NCBI GenBank assembly: GCA_021030915.1
Contig: JAGEMR010000012.1
Span: 186,001-250,000, forward strand
DNA from: Astrothelium macrocarpum
Lineage: Eukaryota > Ascomycota > Dothideomycetes > Trypetheliales > Trypetheliaceae
DNA length: 64,000 nt
Direction of reading: 5' to 3'
Made by a program: the position numbers and the translations under genes. A model generated the notes under the pieces. That model was not told the origin of the DNA, searched no databases, and saw only the letters and a list, made by a program, of their open reading frames with translations. Shown piece after piece: positions 44,473-55,412 of the stretch. Every line of letters starts with the position of its first letter. The stretch's first letter is position 1.

Positions 44473-45144
44473 TGCCAACAGTATGAGAATCGTGGGTATA
44501 GAGCTAGTAAAAGCAAGCAAATCTCTGAAGCAAGGAAGCGGAAGACTCTGGCCGAGTCTCCTTGCGGATAGAAGATCACAATGACTGTGACCGTGTCAGG
44601 CTCCTGCTGCAGAAGCTCAGTGCATCTGCAGATTGGACAGGAGCTCGGCTATGGTTCAGCAAGGAAAAAGAAGCAGAAGAAACGGAAGGCGCGGAGAGGA
44701 GGCGAGAGAACAAAGCGTAGCTGGGCGGGCACAAGGTGCAGCGCGGAGGAGTTGCCATCATCGCGCCAGCCCTACCGGAGCATTGTTGATCCAGCCTCCG
44801 CGTCGGCACATGATGCATCTCGTGCATCTCGTGCATATCCATGCCTTATTACCTATTTCCGTATCACTTCCACCGACGCGTTTTCACCTGGCAAACGCGC
44901 CTCAAGTGATGCACAGAATCTGGTACTTGACCTGGCCATGAGTGAGCCGGCTCTCCTTGCTCGTAGGCTACACGCGTGCATGCACAAGCTTAGACTTACA
45001 TAATCCTTCTACATGGCTCTTCCTCTATTGCCCTTAGGCGCTGGTTCCAGTCAGTCGCTTCATCATTGCAACATCCTGCCTCCGTGATCTTTCCTTTACT
45101 GCAAGCTTAGACTAAGTGCTTATTGATTCTTCAATTAGCTCGTC
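44473..45144. other. Divergent intergenic region TFG1/Cid1-like gene
   Basis: About 670 bases between divergent starts. A CATCTCGTG/CATCTCGTGCAT repeat occurs around 44815-44840. Open frames on both strands here are unsupported. Confidence 0.45.
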
Positions 45145-47370
45145 ATGAGTAATAATCACAGCCAAGAGGATCTGGTTGCAACCATCCTTGGCAACGTCCA
45201 AATGTCCGACCCACAGTCAGCACAGCAAAACACCTCCTCAAGAGGCCGGGGAAGAGGCAGAGGTCGAAGTCGCGGCCGTGGCAGAGGCGGTTCGTTTGCA
45301 GGTCACAATATCAATCCTGCTTTCGAACCTGTCTCCAATGCTCAGCCAGTTGCTACCATGAGACCTTCAGAAGGCTTTGGAGGCAGCACAAGGCCAAATA
45401 CTCGTCATCAGTCGTCTTCTAGAGGAGACGTCGTCACCAACACTCGCTCAAGAGCTTCACATGTGCCTCCTACACCGCACATTCTTCAGCGACAGACTGG
45501 TCAAATGCCATCGCACCCATCTCACTCTTCGTTTGTCCCAAGAGTGCCTCATCATGGACCGCCCAATCCCACTCGGTTCGCCAACTCAAGCGTCTTTCAA
45601 CCATTGCAACCTCCGCCTCCTCCGGCAGCTTACTTGGCCCAGTGTAACTACCTGGATGGCGTTGCTCGAGAACAGATCCCTCCAGTTTTGATGACTGAAC
45701 AAGAGGTTAAGGAGAAGCAGGATTTCATCACCACCTTAACTCGCCTATGTGAGGAAGTCTCATTTGTAGGTGACAGCGACAATCAGACTCAAGCGACCCT
45801 TCAAGCTTTTGGAAGTTTTATTTCTGGTTTCGCCACCAAAGATTCTGATGTTGATCTTACTGTCATCTCAAAAAAAGATGGAGAACCTCTGCAAAATCCT
45901 ACCTTCCACGAAGACGATTTCCCTCGGAAGTTTGAAAGGCATCTGCTCGACAATGGTATTGGCGCTCGCCTATTGACACGTACTCGCATTCCAATTCTTA
46001 GGGTTTGTGAAAAGCCTACTACCGAGCTGCTTGCTGCGCTGCGGACGGAGAGAGAAAAGTGGGAAGCACTTTCCAATGAGAAGAAATATGCTGATGTGCG
46101 TGACACGGACCATGAATTTGCAGAAGGAAACGAGATACCCAACAAAATCAAAGAAGCCGATTCACAGCTTCCTCCGCCCACGGATGACCTAGACAGGAAC
46201 CCATCAATGTCGCAAAAGAAGGACGCAGGCGGATTACAGAATTCAGGACATAGTCTCCCACAGGTCAGAGAAGCCAGGAATACACAAAAACAACCCGAGA
46301 AGCGAACTTGGTTACGCGAGAGAAAACCAGGACCTTTGGATTTTCCCAAAGGAGGTATGGGAGTGATTTCTGACATCAACTTTTCAAACTCACTGGTAAC
46401 GCACAACACCGAGCTGTTGCATTGTTATTATGAATGTGATGAGCGGGTCAAGTTGATGGTTGTGTACGTATGAGCATCCACGGACTTTGCAAGTTAAACT
46501 GACAAAACTTCTCTTCTCAGCTTTGTCAAGGCTTGGGCCGATCGTCGAAAGATCAACAGCGCATACAGTGGCACTCTATCCTCGTACGGTTATGTTCTAA
46601 TGGTTTTGCATTTTCTGGTCAACATCGCAAGCCCCAGCGTAGTCCCCAATCTTCAAACGGCATGGTACCGACAGTCAGAAGAAAAGAAGACGGCTACGCC
46701 TCTCAGTCAGATTTGGCTTAAGCATTATGACGTCCGTTTCATTCGTGATATTGACATGATCAAGACACTGGCTTCGCAAGGAAAAGTGACAGATAATAAG
46801 GATCCATTACCTGTACTTTTGCGTAATTTCTTCCACTATTTTGCTCAGCAAGGCGCCGGTGTGCCAGGTGGAGGCTTCATTTGGAGGGGAGAGGTACTCT
46901 CTTTGCGAACGCCTGGAGGAATTCTTACAAAAGAAGAAAAGGAATGGACATACGCCAGCACTGAATTTGTTAATGGTGTAAGTATTTAATGGTTAAAGTA
47001 AGCCTCAGGCTAAAACTCATCGTTCCAGAGACAAATTCGACAACGCTATCTGTTCGCGATCGAAGATCCTTTTGAGGTTGAGCACAACGTTGCAAGGGTT
47101 GTGACGCATCCAGGCTTGGTCGCAATTCGAGATGAGTTTCGTCGGGCTTGGAATATCCTAGAAGCTATTGGTTACCGCCAAACGAATCACGCAGGTCTAT
47201 TTGACGAGATCATTGAGCCAAAACGGGAGGACGCGCGCCCAAGAGCCTATGCAAATAATGTGAATGTCTCTGGACCAGTAGAGTCCTCAACAGCAAACCA
47301 TTCAAAAGCTTCACCAGTGCCTGTCCATGACCAAAACGAAGCTGCTGCAACGGGAGGGAAAAGTGGGTGA
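45145..47370 (+). CDS. Cid1-family non-canonical poly(A)/poly(U) polymerase
   Basis: Cytosolic nucleotidyltransferase that adds A or U tails to RNA 3' ends. Exons 45145-46463, 46521-46977 and 47029-47370 give 705 residues. The N-terminus is low complexity with an RG/RS-rich block (residues 33-48), likely RNA-binding. The catalytic palm has the GS signature GSFISGFATKDSDVDL with aspartates at about 235 and 237; the third aspartate is in ISDINFSNSL (about 410). Between the second strand (RIPILRV) and this third aspartate lies a ~110-residue charged insertion, which is longer than usual. The PAP-associated domain follows (KINSAYSGTLSSYGYVLMVLHFL; LLRNFFHYFA; FAIEDPFEVEHNVAR). Introns are phase-consistent; the first uses a GTACGT donor. 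Confidence 0.9.
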
Positions 47371-47720
47371 CTTGGTTCTACATGAAGGCGGTGTCACTGT
47401 GTTGCATGGTAACATTTTGAGTGACTCGGCACTGGGCTTGGTATTCGCTGGTCCAGTGTTGGCAAAGAGCAGAAGGCTTGCCTGCAATAGGACATCAACA
47501 AAATGACTAGTCCAATCTATATCCATGAGGACCTGTACTCAAACCACATTTGGTTTGCAGTGCTTTGGAACATACCATAACTTTAATAGTCAGGCCAAAG
47601 TCTAAGAGAATGATTTCTTATATCACCTCAACTTCGCGCTCGTATCTGTCTCCCATCTTTTCCCTCCAGAAAGTTCCTGTTATTTCAATTATACTTTCCC
47701 TCTCGCCTTCTAGAGAAATC
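47371..47720. other. Intergenic region
   Basis: 350 bases between two plus-strand genes; nothing recognised. Confidence 0.45.
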
Positions 47721-49070
47721 ATGCAGTCATCAAGTGTGCCTTCCTCACCTATCTCTACGCAGCCATCCAGTGTGGCTTCCTCACCTGTCTCTACGCAACC
47801 ATCCCAAGCCGATTCTGTGAATTTCTTTGTTCCCCAGCGTCTCCAATCCGTGCGTAACTATGATCTCGGCGCCCTTGTACAACGCATTCAGTGGGCTCGT
47901 GAAATTCTTGACTCGTTGGAATATGCTTTAGCGCCTGAACGATTCGTGCTTGTATTCTTATACAAAGCGATGTGCACAGATATCCACGACAGAATGCAAG
48001 AGAATCAATCGTTGGACTGGTCGTCTGTTGCAGAGGAAGAAGAATTGACACTATGCAAAATGATCAGGGAAACGGATCAAAGTGTCGTCCGGTGTGGCTT
48101 TGATCGTCTTTTCGGACCTCGACAAATTCAATGTGAAGACTCGGGCTCCAAACGTCCTATCCTTAAACTCCGACGACAAGCATATCGTGCTCGATATGGC
48201 AAATACGTGGAGAAGGTGACGACCATGTTACGGCAACAACTCCGCGTACCATTCGACAAGCAAGATTGGGGCGGAGATGCACCCTCGGAATTCTGGGCCG
48301 AAATCAATGAGCATCTCCAGCAAGACAATGATCCGCATACCCATGCAACGCCTAGTCCACTTCAATTGCCGTCCGACGACTTCCCCTTGCTCAACGAAAC
48401 ACTCCACACCCTCGGTATCGCGCCGTCCCTAATGAGGCACAACGTATGTGTCTACATGCACAGCGGCAATCGACACCTCCCAATCACCTCGCTCCTCTAC
48501 ATCAACCACAAGATCCTCGCATGCACCCTCTACACCGACCTCATCGAGATCCCCTGCATCATCCCCTCATCGCAACCCCGCCAGCAAGCCCTCTTCTACT
48601 GGATCATCCGCGAGCTCATCGCCACCTGGTTCACCATGCCGGACGGCACCGCCCCGACCGCCAACTGGCGCGCATGGCAACCCACGCGCCAATTCCACGC
48701 CGACCGCGCCCACGGCAACACTCACACCCAACATATCGAGAACATCGGCCGGCGCGCGTCGAGGGCCTATCTCAGCGGCACCGCGGAGCCCATGACGCTC
48801 CTCGCACCGCGCCTGTGGGACGTGGGCCGGGCGAGCGAGTGCCGCTACCGGGCTTTGAACGCGGTGTTTGAGCGGCTCAGCAGGCGGTACGATCCGTTCG
48901 ACCAGATGGATGGGTATGTGCGGGATGTGCTGCCGTGGATGGCGGTGGAACGAGAGACGCTAGAGGAGAGGAAGGCGAGGATGGCGTGGTATGCGAATCG
49001 CGCGAAGGAGAAGGAGTGTTTGTGGTACCCGATGGTGACGCTTGGGGGGATGCCGACGGATTTGTGGTGA
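47721..49070 (+). CDS. Hypothetical protein, about 449 residues
   Basis: Single-exon frame. I chose the ATG at 47721; one at 47610 would add 37 residues of doubtful sequence, and the frame's first codon at 47550 is TTG. The N-terminus carries two copies of a 12-residue S/P/T repeat (SVPSSPISTQPS, SVASSPVSTQPS). The body is globular and W/Y-rich with helices such as LGALVQRIQWAREILDSLEY, WVYxxW-like patterns and a basic stretch (RRQAYRARYGKYVEKVTTML). No family recognised, no signal peptide, no transmembrane helix. GC content rises steeply in the last third. Conserved-looking but functionally unknown. Confidence 0.6.
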   Translation: MQSSSVPSSPISTQPSSVASSPVSTQPSQADSVNFFVPQRLQSVRNYDLGALVQRIQWAREILDSLEYALAPERFVLVFLYKAMCTDIHDRMQENQSLDWSSVAEEEELTLCKMIRETDQSVVRCGFDRLFGPRQIQCEDSGSKRPILKLRRQAYRARYGKYVEKVTTMLRQQLRVPFDKQDWGGDAPSEFWAEINEHLQQDNDPHTHATPSPLQLPSDDFPLLNETLHTLGIAPSLMRHNVCVYMHSGNRHLPITSLLYINHKILACTLYTDLIEIPCIIPSSQPRQQALFYWIIRELIATWFTMPDGTAPTANWRAWQPTRQFHADRAHGNTHTQHIENIGRRASRAYLSGTAEPMTLLAPRLWDVGRASECRYRALNAVFERLSRRYDPFDQMDGYVRDVLPWMAVERETLEERKARMAWYANRAKEKECLWYPMVTLGGMPTDLW

Positions 49071-49681
49071 GGCTGGGAGAGAAGGAGTGGTCATGGGCGC
49101 TTGTTGGGATGATTGAAAGGTCTGATATCGATGAATGTGGAGGATGGTAGATGACGGAACATGTGTTGGCAGAGGTTCTGATGAGAAATGTCGTGGGATA
49201 TAATGAAATTTTACGAAGCACGAGTAGGCGAAACGGTTAACAACCGTGCCTAGAGTAATGAACGTTTCTTAAAAAGGATTCTCCGTATTTTGATTGCCAG
49301 TTTCGCTTTATGTTTCCCCCCCAATTTTCATAATCGTGAACAGGTGTTAACAAATTTTATTAGGTCGTGCTGTCGCTTCGTATAAGTGAAATATGCTTTA
49401 GTGGCCCTAATCATTTCAAAGGCTATGCTCTCTACTCTGCACGCTTCTATTTCATGCCCTTGATTAACATAATTTACGCGACAGATGCCAAGACGCGCGG
49501 TCGCAGTAAGCCATGGTTCTACGATCGCTGACGACGTAGTGCATGCTTTGTAATTAACCTACGCTGCTTTTTGAAAGACACTTACTCAGTATATGTACCT
49601 AAAATTGGCCATCAATGACCCAAGAAGCTTTTTTGTGGCGCATTGAAGAGAAAATTGACCAAAGATTGTGTACGTAGATAT
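49071..49681. other. Convergent intergenic region
   Basis: About 610 bases between the unknown gene and the 3' end of the second rhodopsin-domain gene. Nothing recognised. Confidence 0.45.
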
Positions 49682-50857
49682 CTAGGAGAAACGATCAAGG
49701 CGACACAGTTCTGCCGATGCAAGTGTATCTCCCGAGTTTTTGGACAAGAGCCTTGGATTTGGGTCAGATGTTCTTGAATTTGTTCGACAATAGGACCTTC
49801 TGGTCCCAAATCCTTGTGATCCTGAATGACTCCAATAGTAGGATGTCGCCCTCGTCTTGTTTTGGTATTTGTCGTAGATGGGTTTAAGAGTGGGGACGCT
49901 ACCAAGAACAATAAGCAGAAATGCTTCTGCTGCTTGCCAAGCAAACACATCGTAGACATCCCCTACGATAAGTTAACCCTACTCTGTTACAGGACCCCCA
50001 CCCTCTTCTTTTTTTAGCCCCTTCATTTAATGTTTGGACTTACATGTTATATCAACTTTGGGATTTGTTGGAGCGATGGCTACAATCTTCAGTACGGCTG
50101 CCACAAAAGTGACTAATCCAAGGCCCAAAAGGATGCATATTAAAATCCTCTTTCCAAGCGCTGTGTGCAAATTTAAGATAAAGGGCGCCGGAAGTATCGC
50201 AAGTGTGAGATCGAGAAAAGCATTCCAGGCTATGGGTCTATTAGTTGACGGCTTTTCCTTGGGATGTGATATACTCTACAAGAAGTAGCAAGCGCAAGCT
50301 TACCAGCCATTGTAGGAGCTGCACATTGATGTTTGAGCAATATGCCGCATTCCAGGAATTGCGTAAGTAACGCAGTGGCGGAAAATAAAACGGTGATTAA
50401 GCACAGTCCGTATAGAAACGCTCGAAACTTCCAAGATGCTGTAGAGCCCATGATTCGTAGTAGTGTGAATACAATCGCTATCTTTCCAAAGACTACAACG
50501 ATGTTGGCGAAGACTGTTGGCACAAGCAGAATCTTGAGAAATTGTGTCACTTGAGATGTGTCAAAATTGCCGACATGGCGGAAAGCTCCATAAGGTATGA
50601 GAATCATGACTCCAATGACTAGGCCGACGAAACAAAACTGGAAGAAGTTGTCAATTCGGAACCAATTCCATAGCATATCGAATGGCACGCTTTCAACAGA
50701 GACTGCGTACCCAAGATGTTAGCATGAGCCAATCATCTGCACCAATGTTCTTCCTTAGAGATCGGGCCCAAAACCTTAAAGCGACAATCAGGCCGGAGAC
50801 AGTGATGAATGACCAATATATGGCTATGACGGCCGGTGCGCGCGTAGCGTTATCCAT
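49682..50857 (-). CDS. Rhodopsin-domain integral membrane protein (SAT4/PTH11-like family), second copy in window
   Basis: Exons 50857-50711, 50637-50304, 50229-50044 and 49962-49682 give 315 residues. The reconstructed protein follows the family closely: helix 1 with IYWSFITVSGLIVALRFWAR, the GADDWLML motif, FVGLVIGVMILIPYGAFRHVG, a helix with VVVFGKIAIVFTLLRIMGS, QFLECGI...C (two cysteines that usually pair outside), WNAFLDLTLAILPAPFI, GLGLVTFVAAVLKIVAI and FAWQAAEAFLLIVLGSVPTLKPIY. All four exons join in phase, and each join restores a family motif, including the lone tryptophan split at the last intron. The C-terminal tail is short and hydrophilic. Ligand and signalling role unknown. It is clearly distinct in sequence from the copy at 12.7 kb. 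Confidence 0.9.
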
Positions 50858-51488
50858 TTGGATTCTCTAGAACATTGACCACGGCGAGCAATCGAAGGCT
50901 GAAAATTTGTTATTTGGCACAGCTCATGGAGAGCTTTAGGGTATAACATGTTGGCGAAAAAGAGAAGCTTGAATTGACATTCAATAGGCCCAACACCAGG
51001 TGACCTTCTCTCTGCATTTCTGAAGATAAGACTAACTATTGTTGGCCAAGGTTGTACCGTTGGATGGTAGGATTTGCGTCGTGCCGAGCCGTGACCTTCA
51101 CTGCTCTCCAATCAGCCCATAAGTTGCACACAAGTACATCAAAAAGGACGTCAGCAACGCCTCAAATGCATTAATTCAAGAAATCGACAAAGGTCTACCC
51201 ATCACGCAGAGGACTGGTTAGTACTTCAAAAGACTTGTGGTGCGCGAAATGATATGAATACGTCTAATGATTCGAGGCTGACCGACAATGATCGTTGGAG
51301 ACATGGATGGAGAAGGTGCAGGAGCTGATCCAAGCAAATGCGATGTTACAAAGAAAAAAGCGAGTGATGAGCGCGGGGTTGCTTGCTTTGGAGATGCACC
51401 CCACCCACCCACCTTGATTAAGCGACAGAAGCAAATATGTTGGGTTGACGAGCGAAGTGCAATTCTGACAGTGTGACTTAACGTTACT
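50858..51488. other. Intergenic region upstream of the second rhodopsin-domain gene
   Basis: About 630 bases; promoter expected at the left end. No gene recognised. Confidence 0.4.
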
Positions 51489-52022
51489 CGCCTCAGCGAT
51501 TAGAGCGGACCAAAGAGACCAGTTCCCGTGGCCATGACTCATGTCTTCCATTTGGAGACTAGCTCATATATGTTGGGCTTGGTGGCAAGCACTGTATGGG
51601 GTAACATTATCCGCTGAGATGACCTTACATACGGTCTCTGGTCTTCTTTGCTCGCCTCAGCTATTAAGGCAGACTAAGGAGGCCAATTGCCATGGTAGTG
51701 ACTCATGTCTTCCATTTAGAGATTAGCTCATGCGTGTCCTGTAAATAGCGTATACCTTCTACGGCCTCTGGCTTACTTTAAACGCCTCAATCATTACAGC
51801 AGACGAAAAGAGCCAAATGCTGTAGCAGTGGCTCTTTAAGACCAACTCGCGTATATCCCTGCCTGGCGTCAAATATCGTCAAATATGTGATAGCAAGATG
51901 CACCTCTTACGGCTTCTGGCCTATTCGTCCGCCTTAGCTAGTAGGGCAGACAACGAAGGCTATTTGCTGTAGTCATGCGTCGAGTACCCCCCCATCTTGA
52001 AACTAGCTTGTGTACAGGTTTC
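51489..52022. repeat. Degenerate tandem array, about four units of 90-165 bases
   Basis: Units begin CGCCTCAG / CGCCTCAA / CGCCTTAG at about 51489, 51653, 51783 and 51930. Each continues with a variable stretch including GCAGAC or GCGGAC, AGGCCAA/GAGCCAA, GTGACTCATG or GTGGCTC, a TAGCTCATG-like word, and (in the first three) ends with TTACGGTCTCTGGTC-type sequence. Copies have drifted and differ in length by indels. No coding potential runs through them. The fourth unit is incomplete. Confidence 0.7.
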
Positions 52023-52226
52023 AGAAGACTAATATGCGGCTCAGTAACAGGCAGTTGTCCAGACAGTTACTATTTATAAACGACCAGCCGAACGTGTAAT
52101 CATGTAGTTTAGAATGATATTGAGTTTTTTTATTTACTTTCTCTGATACCTTTGAATTCCATTGCGTCGGTAGAAGATGTGCATTCTCGCTCTATCGCTA
52201 CAATGATATCTTACAATAACACCTCC
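52023..52226. other. 3' flank of SAM50
   Basis: AT-rich 200 bases expected to be the SAM50 3' untranslated region and terminator. Confidence 0.4.
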
Positions 52227-53931
52227 TTACAAAAAGCTGATTCCCACCCCAAAACTTAGCCCTTTTCTTCCCTCCTCTCCCCTCCTCACCACCAACGGTA
52301 GGCTGAAATTCAACTCGAACCTTGCCACCGGATGCGCATACACAATCCCTACCCCCGCCGCGCAACTCGGCAGCTCGTTCCTCAACTCTTGCACCGCATT
52401 CTTCACGCTCTGCCTCACCGCCCGCCCAGTCAACTCTCCCTCCCCATTCTTCTCCCTCTCCGCCTCTGACCGCCCATCCTGCAGTGCCAGCAGCCGGCCC
52501 CCATTCACAAACGCCTGAAACCGCAACGGCGTCTCCCTTCCTATCCGCGGAAACGGAAACAGAATCGACGCGCCCCCGGCCGCATACACATCCCCTCCCA
52601 CCGCATCCGCTCCATCCCGCGGTCCCTGCCCGCTCAGCCGAAACCCACGCACATCCGTCGGCCCGCCAAGCTGAAACCTATCATTCAACCGGCTGGGCTG
52701 AGCCTTACCGCGCCCACTGACACTCCCATACCCCGGCGCGAGGGGGTAGAGCAGTCCCGCGCGGAGCCCCGCGGTGAGACTGATACCCGAGTCCCAGTAC
52801 TCGCCCGTGCGCGACGAGTACAGCTGCACGGGCACGGCGGCCTGCGAGTCGAGCTCGAGCTTCGCAAACGCGACGTCGCCCTTGAGCGCGCCGAGGCCCG
52901 CAAGCTCGGTGGTGGTGCGCAGGAGGGTGCCGCGCGACGGCAGCAGCGGCAGGTCGCGCGTGTCGCGCGTCCAGGTGTGCGTGATGCTGGATTTGAAGCT
53001 GTCCCCCGCGTCGGCGCGGACGGTGGGGCTGGCGTTTTCTGCGAGGCCGGTGATTTGTCGCCAGAGGCCCTGGTAGGTGAGTTCGTGTTTGTGGAGGGTG
53101 GATGGGGTGAGGTAGCGGAGGCGCGCGGAACCGCCTTTGAGGAGCTCTTCGTGGCTGGCGAAGGATTTGAGGGTGTTGTTGGCGAGGGCGCCGATTTCAA
53201 AGTTGAGGTTGGGGTTGCTGAGAATGGGCGTGTCGAAGAAGGCGCTGTATGCTGAGCGGGTTCGTGTGCCTAGGGAGCCGTTGGCATTGAGGGATTCTGC
53301 ACCACCAAAGATATTTCTGAGGACGACATTTAGATATGCACTTCCTTCGGCATGGCCTGCTTCTGTGCCGGTCTTGATTGTGTATGGCCCTCTTTCGTAT
53401 GCGCCGAAAGCTACGGACAGGTCGGTTGGGGTTGTGTTTGGGTCGGTCTGGTCCGGCTTATCTATGTAAACTGAAATTGGCGTTTTGAAGATGCCAAGCC
53501 GGTCTAATTTGTCGACACTGGAACCTATTTCGCTAATGGCTTCATTAAGGGTGTATGGTTGAGATCTGTTGATGCTAAGAATCGGATTGAATATGCGTTC
53601 GAGAAAGCTGCGTCGGGTATGGGGAGCTCCCAGGACGCTGACGGAAGAGATTGTGACGGGAAGGGTAGAATTCGAGCCAATCTACCATGTATCGTTAGAG
53701 AATTAACCTCAAGCTCTAATGTATACAAGGCTATTACCAGCTCTCCAAGCCGTTGTTGTTGCTTTTCATTTTGGGAATGGATTCGATCGCTAATTTCTTG
53801 CTCCCGTTTTTGTGTATCCGTAGTATCCGCTTTTTGCTTGAGTCTTTCGAGAATGGACTACATATCACGTTAGTAATTGAGCCTTGACGGTATAGAGATA
53901 AATTGACCTCGTCATCACCTATTGAGGCCAT
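52227..53931 (-). CDS. SAM50: Sorting and assembly machinery subunit Sam50/Tob55 (Omp85 family)
   Basis: Mitochondrial outer-membrane beta-barrel that inserts other barrel proteins. Exons 53931-53908, 53857-53738 and 53681-52227 give 532 residues. A POTRA-like N-terminal region (LGAPHTRRSFLERIF; EAISEIGSSVDKLDRLGIF) precedes the barrel with alternating strands. The Omp85 signature loop DVRGFRLSGQGPRDGAD is present, as is the closing strand ending in a C-terminal phenylalanine-containing GVGISFL. Much of exon 3 is very GC-rich, and the frame contains no methionine in its first 280 codons, which explains why the exon looks truncated in an ATG-based reading. Divergent from UBC6 over 358 bases. 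Confidence 0.93.
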
Positions 53932-54289
53932 CGACGGACACTTTCAAGATGGCCTCGGCCAGGCAAAACAGATGAAAGACGGGCAAACGTGCAAACAAGG
54001 GTCCGGCGTATTCAGTGATCGACACTCTTCCGTCACGCCAAAGAACACGACATCCCTTCACTCTCTCTGTCACTTATAAAGGCCTTTAATAAGATTGTCT
54101 GCTACTAATCAGAATTACATCATTCGTATTTCCTTTCTTTCTCTCGACCTCAACTTCCACTGACATACCCCTACTTTTTCTCTACGACTGCTTTCCCGCC
54201 AGCACACGACCATCGCCGATCACTATCTCGACGAACCCCATCCCCAATCAACCCAGCCTCATCTCCCTCAGCCTCTCCACTCTGCCTCA
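53932..54289. other. Divergent intergenic region SAM50/UBC6
   Basis: 358 bases with pyrimidine-rich tracts on the UBC6 side, as usual for leaders. No specific motif recognised. Confidence 0.45.
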
Positions 54290-55174
54290 ATGGCCACCCG
54301 AGCGGCTCACAAGCGTCTCGCGCGCGAATACAAATCCATCTCAGAAAACCCACCTCCCTACATCGTCGCGCACCCCTCGGAATCCAACATCCTCGAATGG
54401 CACTACATCCTGACGGGGCCCCCCAAGACGCCCTACGAAGGCGGCCAATACTGGGGCACGCTCATCTTCCCGCCGGACTACCCCTTCGCGCCGCCGGCCA
54501 TCCGCATGCACACGCCGAGCGGCCGCTTCCAGCCGTCGACGCGCCTGTGCCTGAGCATCTCCGACTTCCACCCGAAGAGCTTCAACCCGGCGTGGGAGGT
54601 CAGCACCATCCTGATCGGGCTGATGAGCTTCATGACGAGCGAGGAGATGACGACGGGGAGCGTGAGCGCGGGCGATGCGGAGCGCAGGGGGTTTGCCGCG
54701 CGCACGCGCTGGTGGAATTCGACGGGTGGCGGGAGCTCGTCGAGGAAGGTTGATGGCGTCGCCTCGTCGGGGTCCAATGCGAGGGGGTTTGGGGCGATTA
54801 GGGCGGGAGATGGTGGAGCCAAGTTTAAGCTGGAGTGGCAGGAGCTGGATGAGGAGAATTGGAAGTGGATGAAGGAGAACCGGATTGATCCTATGACGGG
54901 AGTTCCGGTGTCTGAGGCTGGGAACAGTGGAGGCGCAGGTGCGGGCACTGGTGGGAGATGTGAGCCAGAGGCTGCGGCAGCATTAAGAAGGCGACCTGGA
55001 CGAACGGGGAGTGGACTTGTGGGGATGGCACAAGCTGGGCGGGAAGGAAGACAGGAGGGCATAAGTTGGGTGAGAAGGCATAAATGGGGGATCGCTGCTG
55101 TGGCATTGTTTGGCTATGTCATTATTGCAAGGCTGCTGGGGGAAGGGCACAATGTTGCAACTGATGCGCATTGA
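54290..55174 (+). CDS. UBC6: Ubiquitin-conjugating enzyme Ubc6 (ER tail-anchored E2)
   Basis: E2 enzyme of ER-associated degradation. Single exon, 294 residues. UBC core at the N-terminus: LAREYKSISENPPPYIVAHP, the GPPKTPYEGGQY loop, PPDYPFAPP, the Ubc6-type H-x-S/R region and the catalytic cysteine at about residue 87 in STRLCLSISDFHP. The Ubc6-specific MTSEEMTTGSV follows. A G/S-rich linker leads to a C-terminal helix (WGIAAVALFGYVIIARLL), a tail anchor with ~10 residues on the luminal side, typical of Ubc6. The DNA is strongly GC-rich in the core. No intron needed. Confidence 0.95.
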   Translation: MATRAAHKRLAREYKSISENPPPYIVAHPSESNILEWHYILTGPPKTPYEGGQYWGTLIFPPDYPFAPPAIRMHTPSGRFQPSTRLCLSISDFHPKSFNPAWEVSTILIGLMSFMTSEEMTTGSVSAGDAERRGFAARTRWWNSTGGGSSSRKVDGVASSGSNARGFGAIRAGDGGAKFKLEWQELDEENWKWMKENRIDPMTGVPVSEAGNSGGAGAGTGGRCEPEAAAALRRRPGRTGSGLVGMAQAGREGRQEGISWVRRHKWGIAAVALFGYVIIARLLGEGHNVATDAH

Positions 55175-55412
55175 AAAGGCTGGATGGGAAGATGGCGGCG
55201 TTTCACGATTCTAAATTCTGAACGAGCTTAGAGTGGGTTTCGGACATCTCATATGCTGAACTGGCCAGGGTCTTGGGTTCGCATGCTTCAAAGCACAAGG
55301 CGCTTCTTTCATAGGCTGGTTTATAGGGATCTTCAGCCATGTATGCTTCCACATAGCTCTGCTCAAATGATGGTAAAACAATGAACATTAATATGGTGAT
55401 GAGATCGCTTCC
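55175..55412. other. Convergent intergenic region
   Basis: About 240 bases, no gene recognised. Confidence 0.4.

Noticed and set aside
48446..48871. 141-codon frame rich in histidine, proline and arginine
   Set aside because: Out-of-frame shadow of the unknown protein at 47721-49070.
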